This document shows positions 1 through 9,481 of a stretch of 64,000 nucleotides of DNA, piece after piece; the stretch's first letter is position 1; each line of letters opens with the position of its first letter. This stretch comes from DASZQY01 sp035548515 (GTDB lineage Bacteria; Pseudomonadota; Alphaproteobacteria; Rhizobiales; Kaistiaceae): positions 1-64,000 of the forward strand of contig DASZSW010000029.1 in assembly GCA_035548515.1 (NCBI GenBank), in the 5' to 3' direction. The translations under genes and the position numbers were made by a program. The notes beneath the pieces were generated by a model. It was not told the origin of the DNA. It searched no databases and was given only the letters and a program-made list of their open reading frames with translations.

Positions 1-1170
1 CGCCTCATCACCGGGCGCATCTTTTCGGGGAGCGTGCGCGCCAACCAGCCGGTCAAGGTGCTCGACCGCACCGGCAAGACGGTCGAGACCGGCCGCGTCT
101 CGAAAATCCTCGCCTTCCGCGGCATCGAACGCACGCCGATCGACGAAGCCGGCGCCGGCGACATCGTCGCCATCGCTGGTCTGCCAAACTTCAACGTCGC
201 CGATACACTGGCCGCTCCCGAGGTGACCGAGCCGTTGCAGGCGCAGCCCATCGACCCGCCGACGCTGTCCATGACCTTCATGGTCAACGACAGCCCACTC
301 GCCGGCACCGAAGGCGACAAAGTCCAGAGCCGCGTCATCCGCGAGCGTCTACTGCGCGAGGCGGAGGGCAACGTCGCGCTCCGCGTCGACGTCGCGCCAA
401 ACTCCGACGCCTACGTCGTCTCAGGCCGCGGAGAATTGCAGCTCGCCATCCTGATCGAGACCATGCGACGCGAGGGTTTCGAGCTAAGCGTTTCTCGCCC
501 CAAGGTCGTCTTCCAGACCGACGAGAGGACCGGCCAGATGCTCGAGCCGATCGAGGAAGTCGTCATCGACGTCGACGAGGAGCACTCCGGCGTCGTCATC
601 GACAAGCTGTCCCAGCGCAAGGCCGACATGGTCGAGATGAAACCGTCCGGCGGCGGCCGCATGCGACTCGTATTTCACGCACCGACCCGTGGCCTCATCG
701 GCTACCAGGGCGAGCTGCTGACCGACACGCGCGGCACGGCGGTGATGAACCGCATTTTCCATGCCTACGCGCCCTACAAGGGCGACATCCCCGGGCGCCG
801 CAATGGCGTGCTCATCTCCAATGATTCGGGCGAGGCGGTCGCCTACGCGATGTGGAAGCTGGAGGATCGCGGCCCGATGATGATCGAGCCGGGGGCAAAG
901 GTTTATCGCGGCATGATCGTCGGCGAGCACACGCGCGACAACGATCTCGAGATCAACGTGCTCAAGGGCAAGCAGCTCACCAACATCCGCGCCGCCGGCA
1001 AGGACGAGGCCGTTCGCCTCACCCCGCCGATCAAGATGACGCTGGAAAAGGCGCTCGCCTACGTCGAGGACGACGAGCTGGTCGAGGTCACGCCGCAGGC
1101 GATCCGGTTGCGGAAATCTCTGCTCGACCCGCATGAGCGCAAGCGTGCCGAGCGCGGAAGCGCGGCGTAA
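1..1170 (+). CDS. typA: Translational GTPase TypA/BipA, 3' part
   Basis: The reading frame is open from base 1, so the gene begins outside the window; about 389 C-terminal residues of a protein usually near 610 residues are present. The G domain is missing. What remains matches EF-G-like domains II, III and V and the TypA-specific C-terminal domain, including the TGRIFSGSVR stretch, a GRGELQL segment of domain III and a PTRGLIGYQGE segment. TypA is a ribosome-associated GTPase involved in stress adaptation and 50S assembly. An apparent GTG start at 34 is internal to the gene and is not its true start. The family assignment is firm because these segments are diagnostic. Confidence 0.95.
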   Translation, partial: RLITGRIFSGSVRANQPVKVLDRTGKTVETGRVSKILAFRGIERTPIDEAGAGDIVAIAGLPNFNVADTLAAPEVTEPLQAQPIDPPTLSMTFMVNDSPLAGTEGDKVQSRVIRERLLREAEGNVALRVDVAPNSDAYVVSGRGELQLAILIETMRREGFELSVSRPKVVFQTDERTGQMLEPIEEVVIDVDEEHSGVVIDKLSQRKADMVEMKPSGGGRMRLVFHAPTRGLIGYQGELLTDTRGTAVMNRIFHAYAPYKGDIPGRRNGVLISNDSGEAVAYAMWKLEDRGPMMIEPGAKVYRGMIVGEHTRDNDLEINVLKGKQLTNIRAAGKDEAVRLTPPIKMTLEKALAYVEDDELVEVTPQAIRLRKSLLDPHERKRAERGSAA

Positions 1171-1271
1171 AGCCGCCCTCCGCAGCAAGCCTGCAACACT
1201 GCGCCAAAAAACCTTGCCGCCGCGGGTGCTTTCCCCTTTGCAGCGGGAACCGCGGTGATAAGCTTTCCTTC

Positions 1272-1793
1272 ATGACGACGCAGGTCATCGGGGTTCGGCG
1301 GGCGGAAGTCCGCGATGCAGAAGCGATCACAGCGGTTCACGACACCGCGTGGCGCTTCGCCTACGAAGGCATGATCCCCGCCAAGGAACTGACCCGGATT
1401 ATCTCGCGCCGCGGCCCGCGCTGGTGGGACCGCGCCATCCGTCGCGGCACCGCGATTCTGGTGCTGGAGGTTGGCGGAGCGATTTGCGGCTACGCCACGG
1501 TAGGTCCGAATCGCGCGCGCAACCTGGCCCAGAAGGGCGAGGTCTACGAGATCTACATGAAGCCGGAATATCAGGGCATCGGCCTCGGCACGCGGCTTTT
1601 CCTCGCCGCGCGCCGCGAACTCGGCCGATTCGGGTTCGACACAGTGGTGGTGTGGGCCCTCGCCGATAACGAGAACGCCTGCCGCTTCTACAAGAACGCG
1701 GGCGGCCGCAAGGTGGCCAAGGCCAACGAGCGCTTCGGCGAAGTGGCGCTCACCAAAGTCGCCTACGCCTGGGGCAAGCAGGCGGCGGCGTAA
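1272..1793 (+). CDS. GNAT family N-acetyltransferase
   Basis: A 173-residue single-domain protein with the GNAT fold. It has the acetyl-CoA binding motif A (YQGIGLGTRLF, near residues 98-108) followed by the C-terminal segment VWALADNENACRFYKNAGG that is typical of the RimI/GNAT group. These enzymes move an acetyl group from acetyl-CoA to an amine; the acceptor cannot be deduced here. It stands alone between typA and a convergent YggT gene. ATG at 1272 is the first start giving a complete domain, although the ribosome-binding site is weak. Confidence 0.85.
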   Translation: MTTQVIGVRRAEVRDAEAITAVHDTAWRFAYEGMIPAKELTRIISRRGPRWWDRAIRRGTAILVLEVGGAICGYATVGPNRARNLAQKGEVYEIYMKPEYQGIGLGTRLFLAARRELGRFGFDTVVVWALADNENACRFYKNAGGRKVAKANERFGEVALTKVAYAWGKQAAA

Positions 1794-1851
1794 GCTTTCC
1801 GTTCACGACATCAAAACGATTCGCGCCTGAGCGCAAACCGTTAGGCGTTCG

Positions 1852-2142
1852 CTAACGCACCACGCCGACGAACAGCTCGAACAGCAGGCTGCGCACGAAG
1901 TAGAGCAGCAGGATGAGCACGATCGGCGAGATATCCAGGCCACCGAAATTAGGCAGGATATTGCGGATCGGGCGGAGCACCGGCTCGGTCAGCCGCCACA
2001 GCAGGTCGGCAATCATCGCCACGGCCTGGTTGCGTGTGTTCACCACGTTGAACGCGATCAGCCAGGACAGAACGGCCGAGGCGATCAGGAGGTAGATGTA
2101 GATCTGGATGACGGTCGAGATGAGCGCCAGAAGAGAATACAT
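1852..2142 (-). CDS. YggT family integral membrane protein
   Basis: A 96-residue protein with two hydrophobic segments (about residues 4-24 and 68-90) flanking the conserved amphipathic stretch RLTEPVLRPIRNILPNFGGLD, the signature of the YggT family (PF02325). The family occurs in bacteria and plastids and has been linked to osmotic tolerance and membrane-associated processes, but its biochemical role is not settled. The start was set at 2142 because the family begins directly at the first membrane segment; an upstream in-frame ATG at 2226 would add 28 residues of low-complexity sequence unlike the family. Confidence 0.9.
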   Translation of the reverse strand: MYSLLALISTVIQIYIYLLIASAVLSWLIAFNVVNTRNQAVAMIADLLWRLTEPVLRPIRNILPNFGGLDISPIVLILLLYFVRSLLFELFVGVVR

Positions 2143-2305
2143 CGCGTCGGCCCCCGCATCGCCGCGCCCCGCTGGCACGGCCGACCTCATGTAAGCTGCG
2201 CCGGAAAGCCTAGCAACCCCCGGCATCCGCAGCGTTCTTGACAGGGGGAAAGCGCAAACCGTAAATGGCCGCGCCTTTGCCCCTTGGGGCAGAGCCCATC
2301 AGGTC

Positions 2306-2381
<76 letters not shown>

Positions 2382-2447
2382 ACGCCTGCCCTCGGCAGCC
2401 GTATTCTCCAGCATCAGCGGAAATCCAGGCTCGGACATCGCGTCGTA

Positions 2448-3938
2448 TCACGCGTCCGCTTTGCGCATGTCGGGATCGAGCGGGAAGACCGGCCGCCGCA
2501 GGCGACGGTATGGCAACGCTCGCGGATCGCTCAGGCAGGGGCCGGGCGTGCTGACGCTGTAGCTGGCAGCCGCGATCGGATCGTACGCCCGTCGATGCGC
2601 CACCGCCGCCTTCACGCCGATCGCCGAAAGTCGCTCGGGAATGATCCCCTGGCTGCGAAGCTGCCCGAGATCGAACGGCGGTGTTTTCCGGCTGGTCAGC
2701 AGGATGGTGACGCCCTCGCTCCGGACCACCGCGCAAGGCCCCATGTCGATGAAACGTCCATACGACGCCGCCAGATGGCTGTGAATGTCTTCCAGTTCGA
2801 AATGCCCGTCGCTGCGCGAGATGAATTGAGCGGCAACCGCGAGCGGCCCTTCGTCGAAGGGATTATGCCTGCCGCCAATCGACAACGCGACCACGGCGCC
2901 CGGCACGGCGCCATCGAGCGTGCGAACCGCCTCGGCATCGGCGATCACTACGGCGGCGTTGTCGACGCCGTTCCTGAGGAATGCGCGCAGCAAACCGGTG
3001 CCGTCGCCTGACGCACCGCCGCCGATATTGTCGGAGGGCTCGGCGAAAACCACCGGGCCCTTCTCGATGGGCAGGATCTCCTTGAGCACAGCGTCGGGCG
3101 TCCGCTCGACGACGAGCCCCTCGGCGCGAAGAGTCCAGGCCAGATCGACCAGACGCCGCAATGCTGCGCGTGCGGTGGCGTCATCGCCCACCGTGACCAC
3201 CGAAAAACTCACGCCTGGATCGGGGCAGTCGGCGAAGGAGAAGCCAGCCACCACGTTGACCGCCCAGATATCCGGAAACGCCACCTCGATCTCGCGGGCC
3301 AATGCCTCCAGTTCGCGCATGGGACGGTTGGCAGTGCCCGTCCCGCCCGGCGGCCAGATGATCCCGGCGTTCACGTTGATCATGCGCGGCACCACGCCGC
3401 TGCTTGCGGCGCGGGCGAGCAGCCGCGCGGCCCGTTCGCCGGTCTGGAACGCATCGATGTGCGGATTCTCGCGGTAGCACACCAGGCCGTTGGCGCCTTC
3501 CGCCATCGCGGCGGTGAAGTTCGCGTGCAGATCGAAGGCGCCGAAGATCGGCGCGGTTTCGAGACCGCGGATCGCTCGAAGCCGGCCCAGGAAGTCGCCT
3601 TCCGGGTCAGCCTCCGTTTCCGTGATCATCGCGCCGTGCAGCGACAGGAAGACAGCGTCGACATCCGCCGCCACGCGCGCGTGCCGTTCAAAATCGCGCC
3701 AGAACGACTCGTAGACGTCGCGTGCCACGAGGCCGCTGGGCATGGCCAGATAGGCCGTCGTGGGCACGACCGTCCAGCCGTGCTCCTCGGCAACGTTCAG
3801 AAAGCCATCGATCTGCGAGCCATCGCCACGTCGCGCGAGGATCTCGTCGCCGTTGTCGATGCGAAAATCGGCCAGCGTTGTCTTGTCCGGGACGAAACAG
3901 TGGGTCTCGTGAAACAGGCCGGCAAGCAGCACCCGCAT
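2448..3938 (-). CDS. M81 family metallopeptidase (MlrC-like)
   Basis: A 496-residue protein that begins MRVLLAGLFHETHCF, the hallmark of the M81/MlrC family (microcystinase C; DUF1485 N-terminal half plus MlrC C-terminal half). Candidate zinc ligands lie in the early FHETH motif and in DLHANF; LHGAM is also conserved. Characterised MlrC degrades linearised microcystin and related Adda-type peptides, while most homologues have unknown substrates. It is the last gene of a leftward operon with a peptide-type importer, an enolase-superfamily enzyme and RidA, so it probably hydrolyses an amide or peptide-like compound brought in by that importer. The substrate is not known. Confidence 0.88.
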   Translation of the reverse strand: MRVLLAGLFHETHCFVPDKTTLADFRIDNGDEILARRGDGSQIDGFLNVAEEHGWTVVPTTAYLAMPSGLVARDVYESFWRDFERHARVAADVDAVFLSLHGAMITETEADPEGDFLGRLRAIRGLETAPIFGAFDLHANFTAAMAEGANGLVCYRENPHIDAFQTGERAARLLARAASSGVVPRMINVNAGIIWPPGGTGTANRPMRELEALAREIEVAFPDIWAVNVVAGFSFADCPDPGVSFSVVTVGDDATARAALRRLVDLAWTLRAEGLVVERTPDAVLKEILPIEKGPVVFAEPSDNIGGGASGDGTGLLRAFLRNGVDNAAVVIADAEAVRTLDGAVPGAVVALSIGGRHNPFDEGPLAVAAQFISRSDGHFELEDIHSHLAASYGRFIDMGPCAVVRSEGVTILLTSRKTPPFDLGQLRSQGIIPERLSAIGVKAAVAHRRAYDPIAAASYSVSTPGPCLSDPRALPYRRLRRPVFPLDPDMRKADA

Positions 3939-3942
3939 GGCT

Positions 3943-4290
3943 TCATCGCGCCGCGATCACGGTGATTTCGACCAGGTAATCCGGCGAGACCATTGCCGCT
4001 TTTACCGTCGTCCTCGCCGGATGGTTGTCACGGTCTATCCATGCCTCCCACACGGCATTGAACCCGTCGAAATCCTTCATGTCGGCCAGGTAGCAGGTCG
4101 CCGCTAGCGCACGCGACTTGTCAGACCCGGCGCGCTCCAGCAGCTTGTCGATCTCCGCCAGCACCTGCCGTGTCTGGTGTCCGATGTCCGGCTTCAACTC
4201 CGAGGCGACCTGACCGGCGAGGTAGATCGTTTCGTTGTGAATGACGATGTGGCTTGCCCGCGATGTGGGAAGCATCCGTGTAATCGACAT
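3943..4290 (-). CDS. RidA (YjgF/YER057c/UK114) family protein
   Basis: A 115-residue single-domain protein. It has the NETIYLAGQVA strand, the QTRQVLAEIDKLLERAG helix and the C-terminal PARTTVKAAMVSPDYLVEITVIA block, all typical of the family. RidA proteins hydrolyse reactive enamine/imine intermediates; members inside catabolic operons often act as dedicated deaminases. The usual catalytic arginine is present in the PARTT segment. It sits 4 bp from the M81 gene and 14 bp from the enolase-superfamily gene, consistent with an imine-forming step in the same pathway. Confidence 0.92.
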   Translation of the reverse strand: MSITRMLPTSRASHIVIHNETIYLAGQVASELKPDIGHQTRQVLAEIDKLLERAGSDKSRALAATCYLADMKDFDGFNAVWEAWIDRDNHPARTTVKAAMVSPDYLVEITVIAAR

Positions 4291-4304
4291 GTATCGGCCT
4301 TTCG

Positions 4305-5477
4305 CTATTGGCTCGGCAGGGCGCGGATCGCTCCATACACAACTTCGAGATTCTCATGAGCGCCCACAGTGCCGCGCCGCTTGTATTCCTCGTGATATCC
4401 GGCGAGGGCATCCTGATCGATCTCGAGGCCAAGGCCGGGCTCTTTGGGCAGCGCGATGTGGGCGCGTTCAATCTTGAGCCGCTGCTTGACGACGTCCCCG
4501 GAGTTCATGTGCAGGTACGTCTGGTTGGCGTAGATGAACGCCTTCGACGAACAGATCACCTGCATCGCCGCCGAGGTCCCGATGCTCAGCGGCCCGACGG
4601 AGTGGTAGACGATCGGCAGGCCGGCGATCTCGCACATCGCGGCTGCCTTGAAGAAGTTCAGGATCCCGCCCGCCTGCCACGGGTCGGTCATGATGACGTC
4701 AGCCGCCCCCTCGCGGATGATGTCCAGCACCTGCCAGTTCAGCCAGCTCGCCTGGTTCGCGGCAATCGGCACTGGCGAACGCTGGCGAAGGACCGCCATC
4801 TCCTTGATGGCGTCGAGCCGGATGGGCTGTTCGATGTACTGCAGCCCGTAAGGCTGCAGCGCGTGCGCCATGCGGATGGTGTGGCCCGACGACCAGCTTT
4901 CGTTCGGATCGACGCGCAGCTCGACACCTTCGCCGGCACCGGCGCGGAGCGCCTTCACCGAAGCGATGTCGCGCTCCATGCCGAAACCGACCTTGGTGTA
5001 GACCGTCTTGAATCCGTCACGCACCATCCTGGCGGCGTCCGCCTTGATCTTCTCGGGCGTGCTGTTCTGCACGAAGCCCATCACTTCCATCTTGTCGCGG
5101 ATCGCGCCGCCCAGGAGGGCATGCACGGGCAGCCCCGCGGCCTTTCCGAGGATGTCCCACAGGGCCATTTCGATCGCCGCGAAACAGGCGTTGCCCATGA
5201 ACTGCCATTCCATCCATCCGGCCGCTTGAACATCCAGCCACAGCCGTGACAGCTCGCGCGGATCGCGTCCGAGCAGGACCGCGCCCATGGACTGGATCGC
5301 CGCCACCGTGACCTCGACGTTCGGGGTTGGAATGGACTCGCCGATCCCGGTGATGCCCTTGTCGGTTTCGATTTCAATGATGATCGCCGTCACCCCGAGG
5401 CGCTTGCCCTGTGACCAGTACTCGGGCTCGGTGAAGTCGATGACGACCGGCGTCGCCTTGATGTTGGTGATTTTCAT
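4305..5477 (-). CDS. Mandelate racemase/muconate lactonizing enzyme family protein (enolase superfamily)
   Basis: A 390-residue protein with the N-terminal capping domain (residues 1-125) and the C-terminal beta-barrel. Metal-ligand positions are Asp190 (VDPNESW), Glu216 (YIEQP) and, unusually, Asn241 (IAANQASW) where an acidic residue is normal. Lys162 and His292 (VYHSVG) are candidate acid/base residues. The superfamily abstracts a proton alpha to a carboxylate and performs dehydration, epimerisation or cycloisomerisation. ATG at 5477 was chosen because it begins the conserved MKITNIKATPV strand. The gene lies between the ABC ATPase and ridA, so it probably acts on the imported acid. The exact reaction is unknown. 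Confidence 0.88.
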   Translation of the reverse strand: MKITNIKATPVVIDFTEPEYWSQGKRLGVTAIIIEIETDKGITGIGESIPTPNVEVTVAAIQSMGAVLLGRDPRELSRLWLDVQAAGWMEWQFMGNACFAAIEMALWDILGKAAGLPVHALLGGAIRDKMEVMGFVQNSTPEKIKADAARMVRDGFKTVYTKVGFGMERDIASVKALRAGAGEGVELRVDPNESWSSGHTIRMAHALQPYGLQYIEQPIRLDAIKEMAVLRQRSPVPIAANQASWLNWQVLDIIREGAADVIMTDPWQAGGILNFFKAAAMCEIAGLPIVYHSVGPLSIGTSAAMQVICSSKAFIYANQTYLHMNSGDVVKQRLKIERAHIALPKEPGLGLEIDQDALAGYHEEYKRRGTVGAHENLEVVYGAIRALPSQ

Positions 5478-5562
5478 TTGGTTTTGCTCTGTGTCCTGAA
5501 TGTGCGCGGCGCGTTCATGCATCCGCGTTTGAAAAGAGTGGGAGGCTGCTGGTCCGACGGCT

Positions 5563-7632
5563 TCACATTGGCTGGATCCCAACCTCCATCGGAACAACCG
5601 GAGTGGCTTCGAAGGCGACCTGCTGGCGCTCGATCAGTTCGTCTCTGGTGAGATGACAGCGCACTTGATGGCGGTCCGACAGCGCCTGCCACGGCGGCGG
5701 CACCAGATCGCATTTGCCCTTGATGCTGTGCGGGCAGCGCGGGGAGAACCGGCACCCCGCGCCCATCCGGTCCCCGTCGGATCGCCGCGGCAGCACCGTG
5801 GCGCTCCCCGACCGAAACTTGGGTCCGCCGAGCTTCGGTATCGCGGCCAGAAGTGCGGCGGTGTAGGGGTGATAGGGTGCCGAAAAGACCTCGTCGGCCG
5901 GGCCGATATCGACGATTTGCCCCAGGTACATGACGGCGATCCGGTCCGCGAGATACCTGACGACGGCCAGATCGTGGGAGATGAAAAGGTACGAGACCTT
6001 CTCGCGCTCTTGCAGCTCGACGAGCAGGTTCAGCACCGCGGCCTGCACCGAAACGTCGAGCGACGACACCGGCTCGTCGCAGATCACCAGTTCCGGATCG
6101 CCCGCAAATGCGCGCGCCGTCGCGATCCTCTGCTTCTGTCCGCCCGACAGCCGGCCGGCCCTCGAATAGAGCAGCTCCGGCGGAACCCGCACGAGCGCGG
6201 CGAGCTGCTCCGCGGAACGCGCGCCGCCAAGCGCCGAGACGGCGCGCCGCAGAATGAAGCGCGCGGTGTGCCGCCTGTTCAGGCTGCTGTCGGGACTTTG
6301 AAACACCATCTGAACGGCACGCAGTTGCGCCCGGCCGCGCCGTGCAACGTCGCGGTCGAGCGGCGCGCCTTTCAGCAGCACGTCTCCGGAGTCCGCAGAC
6401 GACAATCCGGCGATCATCCGAGCAAGGGTGCTCTTGCCGCTACCCGATTCGCCAACCAGCCCCAGCACTTCGCCCGGCTGGATGTCCAGATCGATGCTGT
6501 CGCACGCGATCTGCTTGCCGTACGCCTTCGAAAGCCCGCGCACTGCAAGCAGCGGAGACCGAGGCTCGATCGGATGCGATCGCGTCTTTTCCGAAACGCT
6601 CGCCGCCAACGGCTGGTCCCACATCGGCGGCGCAACCGCATCAGGGTAATAGCAGCGGGAAACGTGCCCGACGCCGACAGTCGCCAGCTCAGGCTCGCTC
6701 TCCATGCACCGCGGCTGCCGATTGGCACAGCGGGGCGCGAAAACGCATCCCACCGGCAATGCACCAAGCGCCGGCGGCGAACCCGGTATCGGCACGAGTG
6801 GGTGCGTGTCCTTTTCGATGCCGAAGTGGGGCACGCAGCCGAGCAGGGCCGCGGCATACGGATGCTTCGGACGTTGCAGGACATCGCCCGTCGGCCCCTG
6901 CTCCACGACCCGGCCGGAGTAGAGCACCGTGACCCTCTCGCACATGCGCCCGATCAGCCCCAGATTGTGGCTGATGAACAGGATGGCGCGCGAAGCCTCG
7001 GCTCGCAGCGTCTCGAGGAGCGCCAGGACCTCTGCCTCGACCGTCGCGTCGAGACCGGTCGTGGGCTCGTCGAGGATGAGCAGCTCAGGGTCGGCGGCCA
7101 GCGCCATGGCGATGACGATCCGTTGCTGCTGACCGCCGGAAAGCTGGTGCGGAAAGCGCGACAGGATATCCGCCGGGTTGTCGAAGGCGACCCGTCGCAG
7201 CATGGCCTCGGCACGCGTCAGCGCCTCCTGCCGGCCGGTGCCGAAATGGTAGCGGTAGATCTCGCCCATCTGTTCGCCGATGCGCATGCTGGGGTTCAGC
7301 GCCTTGGCGGGGTCCTGATAGACCATCGCAACACGCCGCCCGCGCCAATCGCGCAGCGCGGCGCTATCCATCTTGAGCAGATCGTCGCCGGCGAGTTCGA
7401 CGGCCCCGCTGTCAACCTGACCGCCGGACGAAAGGTGGCGCATGATGGCCAGCGACAGGGTGCTCTTGCCGCTGCCGGACTCGCCGACCAGGCCGTGACA
7501 TTCGCCTGCACGAATGTCGAGATTCACCCTGTGCAGGGCGGTCTGCCGGCGTCCGCGCCGGCTATACGAAACCTCGAGGTCGCGTATCCGCAGCACGGGT
7601 CCGGATGCGCCGGTCGACGTCACGGCGCTCAT
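5563..7632 (-). CDS. ABC transporter ATPase with two fused nucleotide-binding domains (DppD-DppF type)
   Basis: A 689-residue protein carrying two complete ATPase units. The first has Walker A near residue 50 (GESGSGKST) and signature LSGGQQQR; the second has Walker A near residue 395 and signature LSGGQKQR. Each ends with the oligopeptide/dipeptide ATPase C-terminal segment, with Cys-containing motifs CVFAPRC and CRFSPRCP. It powers the peptide-type importer encoded just upstream. The start at 7632 gives a 4-bp ATGA overlap with the permease stop, showing translational coupling. Fused DppD-DppF proteins are common in Hyphomicrobiales. Confidence 0.94.
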   Translation of the reverse strand: MSAVTSTGASGPVLRIRDLEVSYSRRGRRQTALHRVNLDIRAGECHGLVGESGSGKSTLSLAIMRHLSSGGQVDSGAVELAGDDLLKMDSAALRDWRGRRVAMVYQDPAKALNPSMRIGEQMGEIYRYHFGTGRQEALTRAEAMLRRVAFDNPADILSRFPHQLSGGQQQRIVIAMALAADPELLILDEPTTGLDATVEAEVLALLETLRAEASRAILFISHNLGLIGRMCERVTVLYSGRVVEQGPTGDVLQRPKHPYAAALLGCVPHFGIEKDTHPLVPIPGSPPALGALPVGCVFAPRCANRQPRCMESEPELATVGVGHVSRCYYPDAVAPPMWDQPLAASVSEKTRSHPIEPRSPLLAVRGLSKAYGKQIACDSIDLDIQPGEVLGLVGESGSGKSTLARMIAGLSSADSGDVLLKGAPLDRDVARRGRAQLRAVQMVFQSPDSSLNRRHTARFILRRAVSALGGARSAEQLAALVRVPPELLYSRAGRLSGGQKQRIATARAFAGDPELVICDEPVSSLDVSVQAAVLNLLVELQEREKVSYLFISHDLAVVRYLADRIAVMYLGQIVDIGPADEVFSAPYHPYTAALLAAIPKLGGPKFRSGSATVLPRRSDGDRMGAGCRFSPRCPHSIKGKCDLVPPPWQALSDRHQVRCHLTRDELIERQQVAFEATPVVPMEVGIQPM

Positions 7633-8501
7633 TCCTCGATGCCTCGGCGTATCGCGTCGGCCGCGAGACTCACGCCAACGATGAAAGTCGCGAGCGCCGC
7701 CGCCGGAAACAATGCCGTCCACGGCGCGACTTGAATGTGCGTGCGCGCGAGCGCGATCGACAGGCCCCAGTCAGGCGACGGCCGTTGCGCGCCCAGGCCC
7801 AGGAAGGAAAGCGTGGTCGCCGCGAACGTCGCATAGCCAAGCCTCACCGCCGCCTCGACCGCGATGACGGCGGTGACGTTGGGGAGGATTTCCGCGAACA
7901 TGATGTACCAGGCCGACTCGCCGCGAAGCCGGGCGGCGGCGACGTATTCGAGATCGCGCTCCGCCATGACCGGGACGCGTATCGTCCGCGCCACGATCGG
8001 CGTGAACAGGATGACGATGACGAGCACGACGTTGACGCGCGACGGACCAAGCGTCGTCAGGACGAGAATGGCCGTGATCACCAGCGGGAAACTGAGCACG
8101 GCGTCGAAGACCCGCATCAACAATGCGTCGGTCCAGCCGCGATAGTAGCCCGCGAGAAGGCCCATCGTTGTTCCCGTGGCGATGCTGAGAAGAGTCGCTA
8201 CCGGCGCAATGGACATCGCCGGCGTCGCACCGGCGAGCACCCGCGAAAAAACATCGCGGCCGAGCTCGTCCGTGCCGAAGAAATGCTTCAGCGACGGCGG
8301 CGCCAGCGGGCTGAGAACGTCGAGTTTGAACGGATCGTATGGCGCCAGCAGGGGCCACAGGATCGCGGCAGCTATCCAGAAGCCGGTGATCGCGACGCCC
8401 ACCCAGAACGAAGGCGAGATGGCGAGCCCGGCCAGAACGCCCGGCTGCGGAGCCGTGTCAGGAAGGACAGTGCCCGTGCCGCTCGCAACCTCCGCACTCA
8501 T
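7629..8501 (-). CDS. ABC transporter permease, DppC/OppC type
   Basis: A 290-residue inner-membrane protein with an N-terminal membrane helix (about residues 32-52), the GTDELGRDVFSR motif that opens the BPD_transp_1 domain, and the cytoplasmic EAA-like loop ending in LSFLGLG. It forms half of the membrane channel of the peptide/nickel-type importer. The start MSAEVASG at 8501 overlaps the previous permease stop by 4 bp (ATGA). A longer upstream reading frame to 9734 lies over the DppB gene in another phase and was not used. Confidence 0.94.
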   Translation of the reverse strand: MSAEVASGTGTVLPDTAPQPGVLAGLAISPSFWVGVAITGFWIAAAILWPLLAPYDPFKLDVLSPLAPPSLKHFFGTDELGRDVFSRVLAGATPAMSIAPVATLLSIATGTTMGLLAGYYRGWTDALLMRVFDAVLSFPLVITAILVLTTLGPSRVNVVLVIVILFTPIVARTIRVPVMAERDLEYVAAARLRGESAWYIMFAEILPNVTAVIAVEAAVRLGYATFAATTLSFLGLGAQRPSPDWGLSIALARTHIQVAPWTALFPAAALATFIVGVSLAADAIRRGIEE

Positions 8502-9448
8502 GCGGCCTGCCGACGACTGCGCGGGTTCAGGATATAGAAGAGAGCATCCGCAATGAGGCTGCACGCCATGAAGACGACGGAGACAGCCAGCACCGCTGGA
8601 CCGAGCACCGGCAGGTCGTGGGCGAGCGCGGAATCCAGAATGAGTCTGCCGATGCCGGGATAGTTGAACAGCACCTCGAGAACGACCAGACCGCCGATCA
8701 GCAGGCCGAACTGGGTGCCGACGACCGATATCGTCGGGAGAAGCGCGTTGGGCAGTGCGTGGCGCAGGATCACCGTCGAGCCGGGCAGTCCCTTCAACAG
8801 CGCGGTTCGCACGTAGTCGGACTCCAGCGCCTCGATCATTGCCGAGCGGGTCATCCGCGCGATGTAGCCGAACAGCAGTAGCGCAACCGGCACCGCCGGC
8901 AGGACGAGGCGATAGATCTGATCCCAGAAGCCTGCCCCGTCCGGAGCAAGCGCGGAAACCGGGAACCAGCGCAGCCAAACGCCGAAGACGATGAGACAGA
9001 ACGTTCCGCTGACGAACTCGGGTATGGAGACCAGCGCCAGGCCCGCCACCGAGATGGTGTGATCGACCCAGCTCCCGCGCCTGGTGGCCGCCAGCACCCC
9101 AAGGGCTATCGAAATCGGCAAGGTGAACAGGATCCCCAGGATGGCGAGCAGAAGCGACTTGCCCAGCCGCTCCATGACCAGCGGGAAGACCGGCACCCGC
9201 ATGACGTACGATTTGCCCCAGTCGCCGCGGACGAAGCCGCCGGCCCAGTCCACGTAGCGCTCGACCAGCGGCCGATCGGCGCCCAGCTCCCGATCGACCT
9301 GGGCGACCTGCTCGGCAGTCGCGAACTTGCCGAGGATGGCGCGGCCCGGATCGCCCTGAAGCACGTCCGAGAGGGCGAAGACCATGATCGAAACCAGCAG
9401 CAGCGTTCCCGCCACAAGCGCAAGACGCCACAGGACGACTCTGATCAT
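8498..9448 (-). CDS. ABC transporter permease, DppB/OppB type
   Basis: A 316-residue protein with the DppB layout: a first membrane helix at residues 8-28, a periplasmic segment with the GDPGRAILG and LGADRPLVERYVDW motifs, then five further helices. The C-terminal part has the EVLFNYPGIGRLILDSALAHDLPVL block. It partners the DppC-type permease downstream, with which it overlaps by 4 bp. It is the second gene of the leftward operon after the solute-binding protein, 33 bp away. Confidence 0.94.
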   Translation of the reverse strand: MIRVVLWRLALVAGTLLLVSIMVFALSDVLQGDPGRAILGKFATAEQVAQVDRELGADRPLVERYVDWAGGFVRGDWGKSYVMRVPVFPLVMERLGKSLLLAILGILFTLPISIALGVLAATRRGSWVDHTISVAGLALVSIPEFVSGTFCLIVFGVWLRWFPVSALAPDGAGFWDQIYRLVLPAVPVALLLFGYIARMTRSAMIEALESDYVRTALLKGLPGSTVILRHALPNALLPTISVVGTQFGLLIGGLVVLEVLFNYPGIGRLILDSALAHDLPVLGPAVLAVSVVFMACSLIADALFYILNPRSRRQAA

Positions 9449-9481
9449 CAGCCGGTCTTCGCCCCTGTCGGTTCCCTGCTG

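Noticed and set aside
5653..7734. Long plus-strand frame of about 690 codons
   Set aside because: Antisense shadow of the fused ABC ATPase gene; composition is Arg/Gln/His-rich and non-protein-like.
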